Under the pieces are notes generated by a model, which saw nothing but the letters and a program-made list of their open reading frames with translations, did no database searches and was not told where the DNA came from. Below, in pieces: positions 48,621-59,757 of a stretch of DNA of 64,000 bases; the stretch's first letter is position 1; every line of letters begins with the position of its first letter. This stretch comes from Eunapius fragilis. Taxonomy: Eukaryota > Porifera > Demospongiae > Spongillida > Spongillidae. The position numbers and the translations under genes were made by a program. The DNA lies in contig OY811974.1 of NCBI GenBank assembly GCA_963681505.1, positions 6,199,816 through 6,263,815 of the forward strand, written 5' to 3'.

Positions 48621-49557
48621 TGCATCCTATATTCTCTTAAACACTGACTCTGGGATAACTGTAACATCTGCCCCTGTGTCTATTTTGAAGCACACACTTA
48701 TGCCCTGAAGCTGAAGAGTGACAAACCAGGGTCTTTCTTCCTCAGCATCTAAAATACCAACAAAACCAGTGCAACTCTGCTTACTAACTGTACTAATATC
48801 TGTAGGAGTTTGACAGTGAGATTGAAAATGCCCCCGTTTACCACAGCGATGGCATACGATATTTCTAGCTGGACATTGGTGAAAGGCATGGGGTGGAAAT
48901 CGCCCACACCTAAAACACTGCTTACCAGATGGGGACCCAGTTCCCCCACTTTGTGATTGTAGTTTTGATAAACGTTGTTTGGCTGATACAGCTTCCAGCT
49001 CCACATTTACAATCTTCTGTTCTCCCCTTACTGTAGCTTGCTGTAGCTTTACACTTTCAGACTGGCGTGCTATGGCAATGGCCTTCTCCAGAGTAAGCTC
49101 TGAATCCAGCTGCAACTTTTCAGAAAGGTTTGCATCCCTAAGACCTACCACCAGTCGATCTCTGATCATTTCATCATGAAGGTCTCCAAAGTTGCAACAC
49201 TGGACCAGGGAATACAAAGATGTAACAAAGTCGTCCACAGGCTCTCCTCCTCCTGTTTCCGTAAGTTAAACTTGGCGCGCTCGTAAATGACATTCCGCTT
49301 CTTGACCAAGTAAGCATCATATCAATCGCGCACTACCTTGTACTTCTTTTTGTCTTCATCCTTCAAACCGAAAGAGCGTAAAATGTCCTCTGCCTTATCT
49401 CCCATCATATAGATTAGAGCACAATTTGCGCCTCTTCTTCCTTTTCTTTCAGACCCGATGCTTCCCGGAAACGCTCAAATCTGCGAACCCAACTAGGCCA
49501 GTCTCCCGGTTTTCCAAAATCGAAGCACTCAACTGCCGGTAGTTGATATGTAGCCAT
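48621..49557 (-). pseudogene. gag: Gypsy element 2 Gag and protease
   Basis: The ATG at 49557 opens MATYQLPAVECFDFGKPGDW and a capsid-like start (WVRRFERFREASG). Frame changes and stops occur near 49430 and 49260. The main open part (49238-48627) gives DDFVTSLYSLVQCC, LVVGLRDANLSEKLQ, two zinc knuckles (CFRCGRFPPHAFHQC and CHRCGKRGHFQSHC) and the protease motif IDTGADVTVIP, then a TAG at 48627. The order is normal for gypsy Gag-Pro. Confidence 0.85.
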
Positions 49558-49594
49558 GTTTCCACAAGGATAGTCGTTCACGTTTCAATCCCAG

Positions 49595-49607
49595 TAAGCT
49601 GCCACCA
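49595..49607 (-). other. Primer-binding site of gypsy element 2
   Basis: Directly at the 5' LTR edge the minus strand reads TGGTGGCAGCTTACTGGGA, starting with the TGG expected for pairing to a tRNA CCA end. I could not name the tRNA. Confidence 0.5.
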
Positions 49608-49709
49608 TGTAGCGTGTTACTCGAAACTCTAATTAATAATCACCACACATCACGTGCATTAATACAACATAGTATGCGTAATAATGTGTCCATAGTTCAT
49701 CACTCCACA
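49608..49709 (-). repeat. 5' LTR of gypsy element 2
   Basis: 102 bp, same sequence as 45250-45351. Confidence 0.93.
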
Positions 49710-49854
49710 CCAACAGACTCCAACTTCTGCTTATACCGCTCTTTTGCAACCAAATCCACTCCGTCCATATTATCCACCATACACGCTTGCCAACCAAATG
49801 ATGTGTCACGTGATCCGCGGGACCTATGTATCAGATTCAGTCCGAGCGGAACTA

Positions 49855-50170
49855 CAAAGCAGAGCCTTAAAAGAAACGGGCCTCTCAAAGTGAAAACTAT
49901 CGAGCAGAGCCTGAAAAGAAACGGACCTCTCGACGCGCAAGGTATCGAGCAGATCCCGAAAAGGAACGGACCTCTCGACGTGCAAGGTATCGAGCAGATC
50001 CTGAAAAGGAACGGGCTGCTAAAAGACAGCGATATTGCCATGGTCCTGAACGTGCATCTCGCTCGGCGAAAAGAGTTAAGGTCACACAAAGGCATGTCGT
50101 ACGTTTACAACCTCCCTCTCACATCAAGATGGATTACTTAACATGCTCTGCGGCTCATGATCGGGTATGA
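49855..50170 (+). pseudogene. Arg-rich tandem-repeat reading frame, copy B
   Basis: Three to four 15-residue repeats (YRADPEKKRTSRRAR type) are followed by a tail ending at TGA 50168, parallel to 2678-2991. Function unknown. Confidence 0.4.
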
Positions 50171-50184
50171 ATAAAAATCTATGA

Positions 50185-50482
50185 ACAAGTAAAAAAAAAA
50201 CATTCTCTATGAGAAAGTTGGTGGCATATAGGATTTGAAGGCAATGGTGGTGTAAAAAGGAAGGAAACAAGGGTCTAATAATAAGGGAAAATGGAATAGT
50301 CCTATATTTAGCACATTTCTATATGTAGGATATAGTATGTTGTTCGTGGGCTAAATATAGACTAGGACTATTCCATTTTCCCTTATTATTAGACCCTTGT
50401 TTCTTTCCTTTTTATACCACCATTGCTTTCAAATCCTATAAGCCACCAACTTTCTCATAGAGAATGTTTTTTATTTACTTGT
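50185..50482. mobile_element. Palindromic MITE, ACAAGTAA family, locus 8
   Basis: The same insertion as 3006-3298 with small differences; ends ACAAGTAA and TTACTTGT. Confidence 0.85.
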
Positions 50483-50734
50483 ATATTAAGCTAGTACGTT
50501 GTGTCAGATCGTTTAATATCTATGGTGCGTCTGATTCTATCTCGCTGAACAGGACAAGAGTAATGGGCGTCAGAACGCACGAAAAGTACGGCGTTCTAAC
50601 ATTTGTTGTTGTGTTTCACCCCATTTAGCGCGGCCATGGTTCCTGTTCTGCAAATAAGTACAAGTCGATAAAACCCGGTTGCTGGTGGGTTAATTTGATG
50701 CTATTGTGATCATATGTTTGTATACATGTACCTG

Positions 50735-50853
50735 CAGGAATGTCCAACAGTCATGCACGTGCGGGATTCACCACAACACCAGCACTCGTACACTACGAGC
50801 CTCTCGTTGAGCAGAATAAGAGTAAAAAACGTACCAGAACGCAAGAATAGGTA
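50735..50853. repeat. Relative of the THAP/DDE element right end
   Basis: CTCGTTGAGCAGAATAAGAG and CCAGAACGCAAGAATAGGTA resemble CTCGCTGAACAGGACAAGAG and CAGAACGCACGAAAAGGTAC at the right end of copies A and B. The relative resumes at 53942 after the 3.1-kb insertion. Confidence 0.55.
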
Positions 50854-51063
50854 CACTGTTAAAAAAAAAGGCCCGAGGGGTGTTACAGCTCAGGGGTGTT
50901 ACAGCCCAGGGGGTGTTTTGGTAACACACAAGGGTGTTCTGCTTACATCTATGAGTGTAGGCAAAGTATGGTAGGGTGTTAGCAACGTACCCCACCAATA
51001 ATGGGGTGTTAGAACATTATAAAGGTGTGCTATCATAACACTGATTTACCGCATTACACCCCA

Positions 51064-51104
<41 letters not shown>
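51064..51104. repeat. (TA)n microsatellite
   Basis: About 20 TA units within the 3.1-kb element. Confidence 0.95.
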
Positions 51105-51107
<3 letters not shown>

Positions 51108-51129
51108 AGTGTATATGGGGTTCCCAGCC

Positions 51130-53190
51130 TTTTTTATAATTACCTTTTGACGGATTGAGAGCGTTGTTTGCGAGATGACATATGGCAGCCTATCTGGACT
51201 TATAAAGGCAAGCCGAACGTTATCTTAACGGTATACACGTACACAACTTACGAGTACTAAACGTCTAACATACGCTGGCTTTGGCACGCGGGCGTTCGTC
51301 GGTGTGGATTTGTAGACTATGTCGTGAAGCTAATGCGTTTTTATACATGCATGTTTAACTTCGCTTTGTCAACGTGAAATATAAAGCCTCGCTGTGTTTA
51401 TGAAGTCTTGCCTGCAGTGTTCATGTATGTGCCGCGCGCGGTGTTCATTCAAAGGTGACCGGTACTTGCGGTAATATGCAAGCAGCATGCAAGCTTGTTT
51501 ATTATCTTGCATGCCGCGTAGTGTTGAGAGTGAATGTTAAGAAGCACGGCATGGACAGTAAAGGTGTATTTAAATCCATCTGGATTCTATTTAGACCACA
51601 CTCTAGTAAAATGACACTGGAACATATACTTAATACATTGTCAGACACAAGTATTTTTATATGCCAATGCTTGAATGTTTGTAGGAGGAACTAGCTTCTC
51701 AGTAGCAACCTTTGGACAAGGAACAGAGCCCATTCTGTTAGACGATGTAGGATGTACTGGAACTGAGGCAAGACTGTGGGATTGTTGACTCGAAACAGAG
51801 GTGTTGTACTCCACTCATGTTGAAGACGCATATGCATATGTTATCACATGTAGCTCAAGGTAGGCCTCAAATTATTTTTGGTCTCCATGGAGATCATGTG
51901 ATGGGTGTGATCTCATTGAAAGGTGAGTCAATATCTGGGTAGGTTCTCATTTCACGTGTACAGAAGACTGTCACCCTATTCATCACTAAAGGTAGCCATG
52001 AGGAGATCATGTGATTTGGATGTGTATGGTCTCCATGGATATCATGTGGTTGTGTGGGTATATTAGTTAGGAGACTGTGGGTATATTTGTGTTGTTGAAC
52101 TGATTAGGAGACTGTATAGGTGTGGTTGAGTGTCTCAATGCTCCCTCCACAGGGATTGATGCTGCGGAGGTCATCCACCTCCAAGACTAAGGATCCCTAC
52201 CCCCAATTGCATATGGAGGGAGTTGGTGTGGATGGGTTTAAATCATCTTTAGCACATGTGAGCGAGATACACGACCTGATAAACCTCATGTTGCCGTGAC
52301 CTCCACCCTCAAGGAGAACAGGTGTTGACCACCTCCTAACCTCAGGCTCATAAGTTCCAAGTCAGCTGCCTTGCAATGCCCTATGGTCCAGGTGTACCAG
52401 CAAAGTCTAGGAACCTCCTGTAACATCACGACCCACGTGGACAACCGTGCATCCCTCACCTCCACCTCTGAAAAGCAAGCGGAGCCTGTTCGGAAGAGGA
52501 TTCCACCAACAATCCCTCCTCATACCTGAGCGTACCCCCTCCACTGTCACCACTTGACCATGCCCCCCTCTGAGAGCTTTTCTTCATGAAGGGCATCTGG
52601 GGGCGCGGCTTTCTTCATGCGTCCAAGATCTCACAGTCTAGACAATGACAACCATGACCACCTCCCAGGGTGTCGTGAGGACTCCCCCTCCTCCTCCTCC
52701 ACTTCACTTTCCATAAAAGAGGGAGGAACCAATCACTGAGTCCACTGGACACGTGTACTCAGTGTGGGTCAACTTGTTCGTATGTATGGGCATGCTCGTT
52801 AGTATGTGTGGGCATCACTGGTAAGTATGTGTGGGCTAGGAGGCTGGGTGTGGTTGTGTAGGTGAACTGGTTAAGTGACTGTATGGGCGTGGTTGAGTGA
52901 CTTCTTCCTCCTCCCCATCTCACGGGATGCCCCCTTCATGCAGCGTAGCCCATCCCCCTCCAAGAGCTTGGCACCAGCATGATGTGATAATTGGATCAAC
53001 TTTTTATCTGAATCCATGTTTTTTTTTTTTTTAATGATAAAAAACATTGAGCTGGCTGTGTCTATTTCATTGCGCATGCGTAACCCTTAATAGCACGCGT
53101 ACGTTCGTGACCCTTTTAATGGCGCTGTTTGTGAAAGGTATGTTTGCATTGTATTTGTTTAGCTTGGTTTATACGTTGTTTTCTTACCAC
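51130..53190. other. Interior of the 3.1-kb element, no recognised gene
   Basis: Contains short internal repeats such as CATGGAGATCATGTGATG and TGGATATCATGTGG (51880-52060) and GTATGTGTGGGC (52800-52840). No long frame with motifs. Confidence 0.45.
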
Positions 53191-53198
53191 GTCTAGCG

Positions 53199-53582
53199 AT
53201 GCCTCGTTCGAGTTTAAAAAAAGTTGAGCGCTTTGGAGAGAGAGTGTGGCGATATTTTCCTGGTGAGTATACTAGTGCAGCAGTTCGGAATGCCTGTTTA
53301 ACTCCACTTCTCTGTAGACTGCCAAATATACGCAAAGAAAAATTTTACTACCGTGCTACCCGACTACTACAGCGTACGCTACCGCACTATATGGGACACT
53401 GCGTAAGGAAACATGTGAGTTACTAATACGCCCCGCCCCAGAATTCACAAGACTAAATGGACATGCCCTACCAAGCTTTCGAGGTAAGCTTCACGATTAG
53501 TATTGCTGACATCGTTATTGTTACAGAATGGTCTCCTTTGCTTCCCGAACGTGACGGCTGCATGCACCCAAGATTAAAGGTA
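53199..53582 (+). CDS. Candidate multi-exon gene start, unrecognised
   Basis: The ATG at 53199 opens MPRSSLKKVERFGERVWRYF. One model splices at CCTG/GTGAGT (near 53260) to an acceptor at CTACTACAG (near 53370), then at CGAG/GTAAGC (near 53484) to TTGTTACAG (53525), reaching a GTAAGA donor at about 53579 with matching phases (LLIRPAPEFTRLNGHALPSF, then EWSPLLPERDGCMHPRLK). The alternative is the unspliced 75-codon frame. It lies inside the 3.1-kb element near its right end, so it may encode part of an element protein. No domain is recognised. Confidence 0.3.
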
Positions 53583-53949
53583 AGATATCTCTCGTGATGT
53601 AACCTGTCCTTTATTAGTTTTCTTGATTTTCTAGTGTCTGAACAGAGAAACAACCTGTTCGATTGTTATAGCGTGTAAAGACATCTACATTTCTTTATGT
53701 GTTCTTTTTATGGGTTGTATTTATTTATCACCATTTTATTAAAATCAATTGAACGTGCTGTTGATTTATTAATATTAATTTATGTTGGGACCATCAATTT
53801 ACGGTAAATATACGTGATATTGTTACCTCTGTCAACACCCAATAGAGTGTACTGGCTACACTTCAGGGGTGTTGGCCACAGCACTCCTGAGCGGTTACGA
53901 CTACACCCCAGGGGGGCGGTAACACCTTATTTTTAACAGTGTAGGTAAC

Positions 53950-55380
53950 AGCGTTGTATCTTTTCTTGATACGTGACATAAAAGTGTGTTTCCTTGTTTA
54001 GCTTGAGGCTAGCATTGTATCATCTAAATAAGTTGAAGGTTTAATGAGCTAGCTAGGTGAGTCTGAAAGATGAAAGCTGCCAGAGTACATCCAAGGTTTT
54101 TCGCACGAACTACATGTTTTGCTTTTGATTGCCTTAGTTCTACGTGTTTTTCGTGTATAAACATTTAACTAATCAAGTCAGTGATGAAGGGGGGTGGGGA
54201 GAAGGGCAGTGGGTTGGATAATTTCGCTATAGAATACGGGCAGTGATGTGGTAAAACCACAAGCATTTCTGTGGCTTGATAAGATACCATTTTCACACGC
54301 GTGACACGCGTATATTCCTATATACGCGATGCGTATTCTGGTTCTATACGCAGGTAGTGTATTCTCCTGCTTGTATTTGAAATATAAACCACCTTTGTAT
54401 TCTTAAGTTTATGCACCGTGTTAACTGGAGAGGGTTTGATGGAAGAAACAGATGAAATATCTGAACAGAACCTGGAAAAGTTTCAACGCGGTCGCACGTG
54501 GATCCACGTGGAATGAAGCGATTGCGAGCAATGTTGTGCGAATGATAGGCCTGGAAACTGGTACGCGAGATCAATTGCGCATAATGACGCGCAATTGAAT
54601 CCGGGTCTCGTTCAAATTAATTGATCGATCATTCACGCTATGATAATAAAACCATGTCTGGCTTCCACAACTATTCAAGTAGGGCTTATATAGTCAGTCA
54701 TCTCTTAAAAAAAGATTTAGCGTAACATCTGTTCTAAATCATATACAACAGACAACAGACGGGGCATGGTTTTGTTTTATGAAACGTTTAAAAGGCTCAC
54801 AGCATTCAAAGTTTCCGATGTACGATGAGCCAGCCTTTATTTCTATGGGCATGTTATTTATGGTAACTTAAAAAAACAAAAAAACATGTCACGTGACTGG
54901 CGATCACAAATAACTATGCGATGAAAAGAACGTGCGTATTATTGGCACGGTTAAGTACCTTACCCCATCGGAGAGCCTAAACTTATATTTTTGCTTTTCT
55001 TCTAGTTCCTACTCACGCCTTGGTGTCTTTCGATGGTGACAACACCAATAGTGTGATTCCTATCAAATTGATCCACCTGAAGACGAAACGAATACATAGC
55101 TCTGTTGGCGAAGTGGTTTGGCCTAGTGACAAAAAGGATTAATAACTGCACATGGTACGTACTCACTCGTTCGTGTCCTCATTAACCAATCGTCAGGAAC
55201 GGAGTAAGGTATGAAGAGTGCGCTTGGTGAAAATGAGATAGCGGAGAGGGGAAAACAGCAGCGGCACGGATAATTGTAAGCTATGCTTAGAAAATGTGAT
55301 CGAAAATGTAAATGTAAGGGCAATCGCCGTCATCTAGAACACTTCCGTTATAGGGAACTGCACGCCCACTGCATCAAAGA
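53950..55380. other. No recognised gene
   Basis: No motif-bearing frame on either strand and no repeat structure that I could see. Confidence 0.45.
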
Positions 55381-55384
55381 AGAC

Positions 55385-55990
55385 CACTGCACAAAAAGTT
55401 GGGTTTACTACGCCTGAACACGATGCGTAAACTTGTCGCAAACATGAAACATTATCTTTGCACACATTTTTACGCATATGTACACATGTAATGTCTTTAC
55501 GCTAATGTTTGCAATACATTTACCACGTACGTAAAGGTGCTTACATATTTACGTACATATTTACAACAACAGGTGTAAATACCGTTATATATTTACCTAC
55601 ATCTTTGCAATACGTTTGCTAGCGATAGATTTGCCATTGTCTTTACAGGGTAAGTAAATATATGACCCAAATTCTAAATAAACGAAATCGTGCATTACAG
55701 GCCCGGCCCAGGTCACTCTCGTACTCGATTCGACCCTACTCGCGCTCGAGACTTCACGACTCACACTCGCGATTCTACACTACGTACGCGTACTCGCGCT
55801 ATTTGAGCGAGCAGAGTCACATTTGAATAAAGTTAAGCGACAAGTCGACAGTCATACCGGCCGCCCGCGACCTTCAGCCAACGCACGAAGGTCGGGCTAT
55901 GCACCCAAATGTAATTATTATGATCTGGTTCCGCTTGTGCCCAGCTTCTAGTACTTCTACAAACGACGCTTGTGGAACATCAAATGCGCC
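55385..55990. repeat. Segmental duplication flank, copy 1
   Basis: Nearly identical to 60127-60726, starting CACTGCACAAAAAGTTGGGT. Includes many TTTACGTACATA-type strings and CTCGCGCT runs, and leads directly into the minisatellite. Confidence 0.92.
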
Positions 55991-58245
55991 ACTGGTGGAG
56001 TATGTACTATGGTGGAGTATGTACACTGGTGGAGTATGTACACGGGTGGAGTGTGTGCACTGGTGTAGTGTGTGCACTGGTGTAGTGAGTGTGTACACTG
56101 GTGTAGTGTGTGCACTGGTGTAGTGTGTACACTGGTGGAGTGTGTGCACTGGTGGAGTGTGTACACTGGTGGAGTGTGTACACTGGTGGAGTGTGTACAC
56201 TGGTGTAGTGTGTGCACTGGTGTAGTGTGTACACTGGTGGAGTGTGTGCACTGGTGTAGTGTGTACACTGGTGGAGTGTGTACACTGGTGTAGTGTGTGC
56301 ACTGGTGTAGTGTGTACACTGGTGGAGTGTGTGCACTGGTGTAGTGTGTACACTGGTGGAGTATGTATACACTGGTGGAGTGTGTGGAGTGTGTACACTG
56401 GTGTAGTGTGTTCACTGGTGGAGTATGTATACACTGGGGGAGTGTGTGGAGTGTGTACATTGGTGGAGTGTGTACACTGGTAGAGTGTGTGGAGTGTGTA
56501 CACTGGTGGAGTGTGTACACTGGTGGAGTGTGTGAAGTGTGTACACTGGTGGAGTGTGTGGAGTGTGTACATTGGTGAAATGTGTACACTGGTGGAGTGT
56601 GTGGAGTGTGTACACTGGTGGAGTGTGTACACTGGTGGAGTGTGTACACTGGTGGAGTGTGTACACTGGTGGAGTGTGTGAAGTGTGTACACTGGTGGAG
56701 TGTGTGGAGTGTGTACACTGGTGGAGTGTGTACACTGGTGGAGTGTGTACACTGGTGGAGTGTGTACACTGGTGGAGTGTGTACACTGGTGGAGTGTGTA
56801 CACTGGTGGAGTGTGTACACTGGTGGAGTGTGTGTAGTGTGTACACTGGTGGAGTGTGTGAAGTGTGTACACTGGTGGAATGTGTGTACACTGGTGGAAT
56901 GTGTGTAGTATGTACACTGGTGGAGTGTGTGAAGTGTGTATACTGGTGGAGTGTGTGGAGTGTGTACACTGGTGGAATGTTTACACTGGTGTAGTCTTTA
57001 CACTGGTCGAGTGTGTGGAGTATGTACACTGGTGGAGTGAGTGGAGTGTGTGGAGTGTGTACACTGGTGAAGTGTGTGGAGTGTGTACACTGGTGGAGTG
57101 TGTGGAGTGTGTACACTGGTGGAGTGAGTGGAGTGTGTACACTGGTGGAGTGTATGGAGTGTGTACACTGGTGGAGTGTGTGGAGTGTGTACACTGGTGG
57201 AGTGTGTACAGTGGTGTAGTGTGTGGAGTGTGTAACTGGTGGAGTGTGTACACTGGTGGAGTGTGTACACTGGTGTAGTCTGTACACTGGTGGAGTGTGT
57301 GGAGTGTGTACACTGGTGGAGTGTGTACACTGGTGTAGTCTGTACACTGGTGGAGTGTGTGGAGTGTGTACACTGGTGGAGTGTGTGGAGTGTGTACACT
57401 GGTGGAGTGCGTGGAGTGTGTACACTGGTGGAGTGCATGTGTACACTGGTGGAGTGTGTACACTGGTGTAGTGTGTGGAGTGTGTAACTGGTGGAGTGTG
57501 TACACTGGTGGAGTGTGTACACTGGTGGAGTGTATACACTGGTGGAGTGTGTACACTGGTGTAGTGTGTGGAGTGTGTAACTGGTGGAGTGTGTACACTG
57601 GTGGAGTGTGTACACTGGTGGAGTGTGTACACTGGTGTAGTCTGTACACTGGTGGAGTGTGTGGAGTGTGTAACTGGTGGAGTGTGTATACTGGTGGAGT
57701 GTGTACACTGGTGGAGTGTGTACACTGGTGTAGTCTGTACACTGGTGTAGTCAGTACACTGGTGGAGTGTGTACACTGGTGGAGTGTGTACACTGGTGGA
57801 GTGTGTACACTGGTGTAGTCTGTACACTGGTGGAGTGTGTGGAGTGTGTAACTGGTGGAGTGTGTATACTGGTGGAGTGTGTACACTGGTGGAGTGTGTA
57901 CACTGGTGTAGTCTGTACACTGGTGTAGTCTGTACACTGGTGGAGTGTGTACACTGGTGGAGTGTGTACATTGGTGTAGTGTGTACACTGGTGTAGTCTG
58001 TACACTGGTGGAGTGTGTGGAGTGTGTACACTGGTGGAGTGTGTGGAGTGTGTACACTGGTGGAGTGTGTGGAGTGTGTACACTGGTGTAGTCTGTACAC
58101 TGGTGTAGTCTGTACACTGGTGGAGTGTGTGGAGTGTGTACACTGGTGGAGTGTGTACACTGGTGGAGTGTGTGGAGTGTGTACACTGGTGGAGTGTGTA
58201 CACTGGTGCAGTGTGTAAGTGTACATTGGTGGAGTTAGTGTGTGT
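55991..58245. repeat. 17-bp minisatellite array 1
   Basis: Unit GTGTACACTGGTGGAGT, with a 26-bp variant that adds GTGTGGAGT and a G-to-T variant (GGTGTAG). The unit has no stop in most frames, so long meaningless frames run on both strands. The GTGTACAC core is palindromic. About 2.25 kb. Confidence 0.97.
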
Positions 58246-58387
58246 GGAGTGTGTAAGCACTACGTATTCTGTTCTGCTTTTTGTGGTGTGCGTGTTTTGC
58301 ATACATGTTTAATGAATAATAATGGCTATTACACTGTAGGAGTACAAACTGTTAACATTGTGATGTGTGTAGAGTATTAATATTCAT

Positions 58388-59060
58388 TCATATAAATGTT
58401 TTCTGTGGTATAGGACACACATATAGTGTGTCTTCATCATTCATGCTGTTGAATCCTGCCACAAATTGGGATTGTATCCTTTGCACAGGAAGAAAACTTG
58501 CTGGCCCAAACGGTTCGAACAAGTTTGCACACCAGGTCTCCATTCTGGTAGTAGCTACATTATGCTGCGAAGAATGATGTTGATACCATTGCACAAAAGC
58601 AAATACATGTGGCACTACATTCTGTTGAATTGTAAAGCTGTGTTTGAAGAAATATAGAACACGTCCAGGCCGAAAGTCAACGGTGTTGATGTCTACTTTT
58701 CCGTCTCTACCACACCATGCTGCCAATATGAAGGATGATCTTTTGGATTTGCTTTGTTGTGAACCATACACATTGTTACCGAACTTAATTTTAGAATGTT
58801 TCTTGGCATAAAATGATATTTGCTGATAGTTTGCTGCTTGATTGTATAAAACTTTGTATGATTGGATTAAGTAGGCAATGGAAGATTCATCAAGAAAAAT
58901 TTCTTTACTAACACCTACAAGGTCATATGGTTCAAGACAATGCCAAATCATTCTATTTACCTCACATGCAGGCAACCTTGATGCAGTCTGAATTTCCAAA
59001 TGTGAATTAGAATTAAGAGCAAGCATGTCATTGAGAGTTCCAACAACTGCAGTTGTTTGG
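58388..59060 (-). pseudogene. C-terminal part of an element-type protein, unrecognised family
   Basis: A 212-codon frame from 59026, open further to an acceptor-like CTGCAG near 59055, gives SRLPACEVNRMIWHCLEPYD, KIKFGNNVYGSQQSKSKRSS, FILAAWCGRDG, RPGRVLYFFKH, FAFVQWYQHHSSQHN, ETWCANLFEPFGPASFLPVQ and a stop at 58388. The YGS..SKRSSF..AAWCG and RPG....F...PVQRI pattern is one I associate with multicopy transposon-linked proteins in sponges, not with a named enzyme. It has no stop inside, so it may be fairly young. It lies between the two minisatellite copies. Confidence 0.4.
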
Positions 59061-59280
59061 CACAGCGAAACCGCTATCCGGAGACGGGTTGCAACGGTAC
59101 TCCGTCTCTTTCGAACACGACGGGCTTCTACGTAAATGTCACGGAAACGTTTAGTGACGGTGCCCGTGTATGTGCAATGGTAATCGACGAACGCTACAGC
59201 ACGGTACCGTCCACATAGTTATTGACGTCATGGTCACATGATTATTATAATTATTATTCTGACTGATGTAAGTGAAAATG

Positions 59281-59424
59281 AGCGGCAAGCGACGCTACTG
59301 TCACCACTGTGGGGAATACGTGTGTAGATCTACATGTACGTGTCCTGTCCAGAATGCTTCAAAATCAGCAGATACTGGTCTCCTGGGAAGTGTGGACCTT
59401 CACGGGCGTGGCCTCATCAGGTAA
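59281..59424 (+). CDS. Possible first exon with a small zinc-binding start
   Basis: The ATG near 59278 opens MSGKRRYCHHCGEYVCRSTC, a Cys/His-rich start like the first exons of several invertebrate transposon proteins. It ends at a GTAATT donor-like site inside the 46-bp palindrome. No partner exon was found. Confidence 0.3.
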   Translation, partial: SGKRRYCHHCGEYVCRSTCTCPVQNASKSADTGLLGSVDLHGRGLIR

Positions 59425-59447
59425 TTACCTGATGAGGCCACGCCCGT
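59402..59447. repeat. 46-bp perfect palindrome without spacer
   Basis: 23-bp arms (start ACGGGCGTGGCCTCATCAGG) meet at AATT with no loop. Confidence 0.97.
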
Positions 59448-59490
59448 AAAGTGAACGAGATTATATAATAAGTCAGTCACACTTCCGCTG

Positions 59491-59757
59491 TTGCGGTTAG
59501 ATGTTTTGGACTGTGCCAGAATGTCTTCGTGGATCTTCAGCACATATACTTATCGTGGAATCGCAGGAGGACCAAGTGGTGGACAGCATGATCTGCGTCT
59601 TCATCGGTTCTACAAGGTTCCTACCCTGAAGGGACCCTTTATGCAAGAGGATAGGTCAAGAAACCCACGTGGTGGAGGTTTACAGTACAAGGGATTCGAC
59701 TCAAAAGGAATAAGACAAGGTACTTTCGACGACAAAGGAAATTTACTTCGGAAATAA
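59491..59757 (+). CDS. Small Gly-rich ORF, unrecognised
   Basis: 88 codons from the first ATG, or 78 from MSSWIFSTYTYRGIAGGPSG. The end is polar and basic (RGGGLQYKGFDSKGIRQGTF, then KGNLLRK). No signal peptide or domain. It may be a small gene or a terminal exon; an AATAAA (aaataaata) overlaps the stop. Low certainty. Confidence 0.3.
   Translation: MRLDVLDCARMSSWIFSTYTYRGIAGGPSGGQHDLRLHRFYKVPTLKGPFMQEDRSRNPRGGGLQYKGFDSKGIRQGTFDDKGNLLRK

Larger units (their letters stand above)
45250..49709 (-). mobile_element. Ty3/gypsy LTR retrotransposon 2 with 102-bp LTRs
   Basis: LTRs 45250-45351 and 49608-49709 appear identical and start TGTAGCGTGTTACTCG. The 5-bp duplication CCAAC is at 45245-45249 and 49710-49714. 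Copy A shows the empty site with a single CCAAC at 2521-2525. The internal minus-strand genes are gag, protease, RT, RNase H and integrase. At 4.46 kb it is compact and the LTRs are unusually short. Confidence 0.95.
43388..50605 (+). mobile_element. Decayed THAP/DDE_Tnp_4 transposon, copy B, split by gypsy element 2
   Basis: Same family as 603-3427. It keeps a THAP exon that copy A lacks but has lost about 410 bp present in copy A (690-1101), covering the linker. Gypsy element 2 lies in its SWIM-associated gene. The right end and the internal palindromic MITE match copy A closely, and homology stops after 50605. The left limit is uncertain: a basic ORF start (MPSRQEKKIAKRRAKYLKTR, 43388) may belong to it. 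Confidence 0.65.
50854..53941. mobile_element. 3.1-kb DNA element with 6-bp target duplication, unassigned
   Basis: Ends CACTGTTAAAAA (50854) and TTTTTAACAGTG (53941) are inverted repeats flanked by TAGGTA on both sides (50848-50853 and 53942-53947). Subterminal blocks rich in GGGGTGTTAC-type units lie at both ends. Inside are an (AT)n tract and plus-strand exon-like sequence at 53199-53582. The superfamily is not clear to me; 6-bp duplications are reported for IS3EU and Dada elements. Confidence 0.75.

Noticed and set aside
55991..58245. CRISPR-like or telomere-like array
   Set aside because: There are no unique spacers, and the unit is not a telomere repeat. This is a minisatellite in animal DNA.
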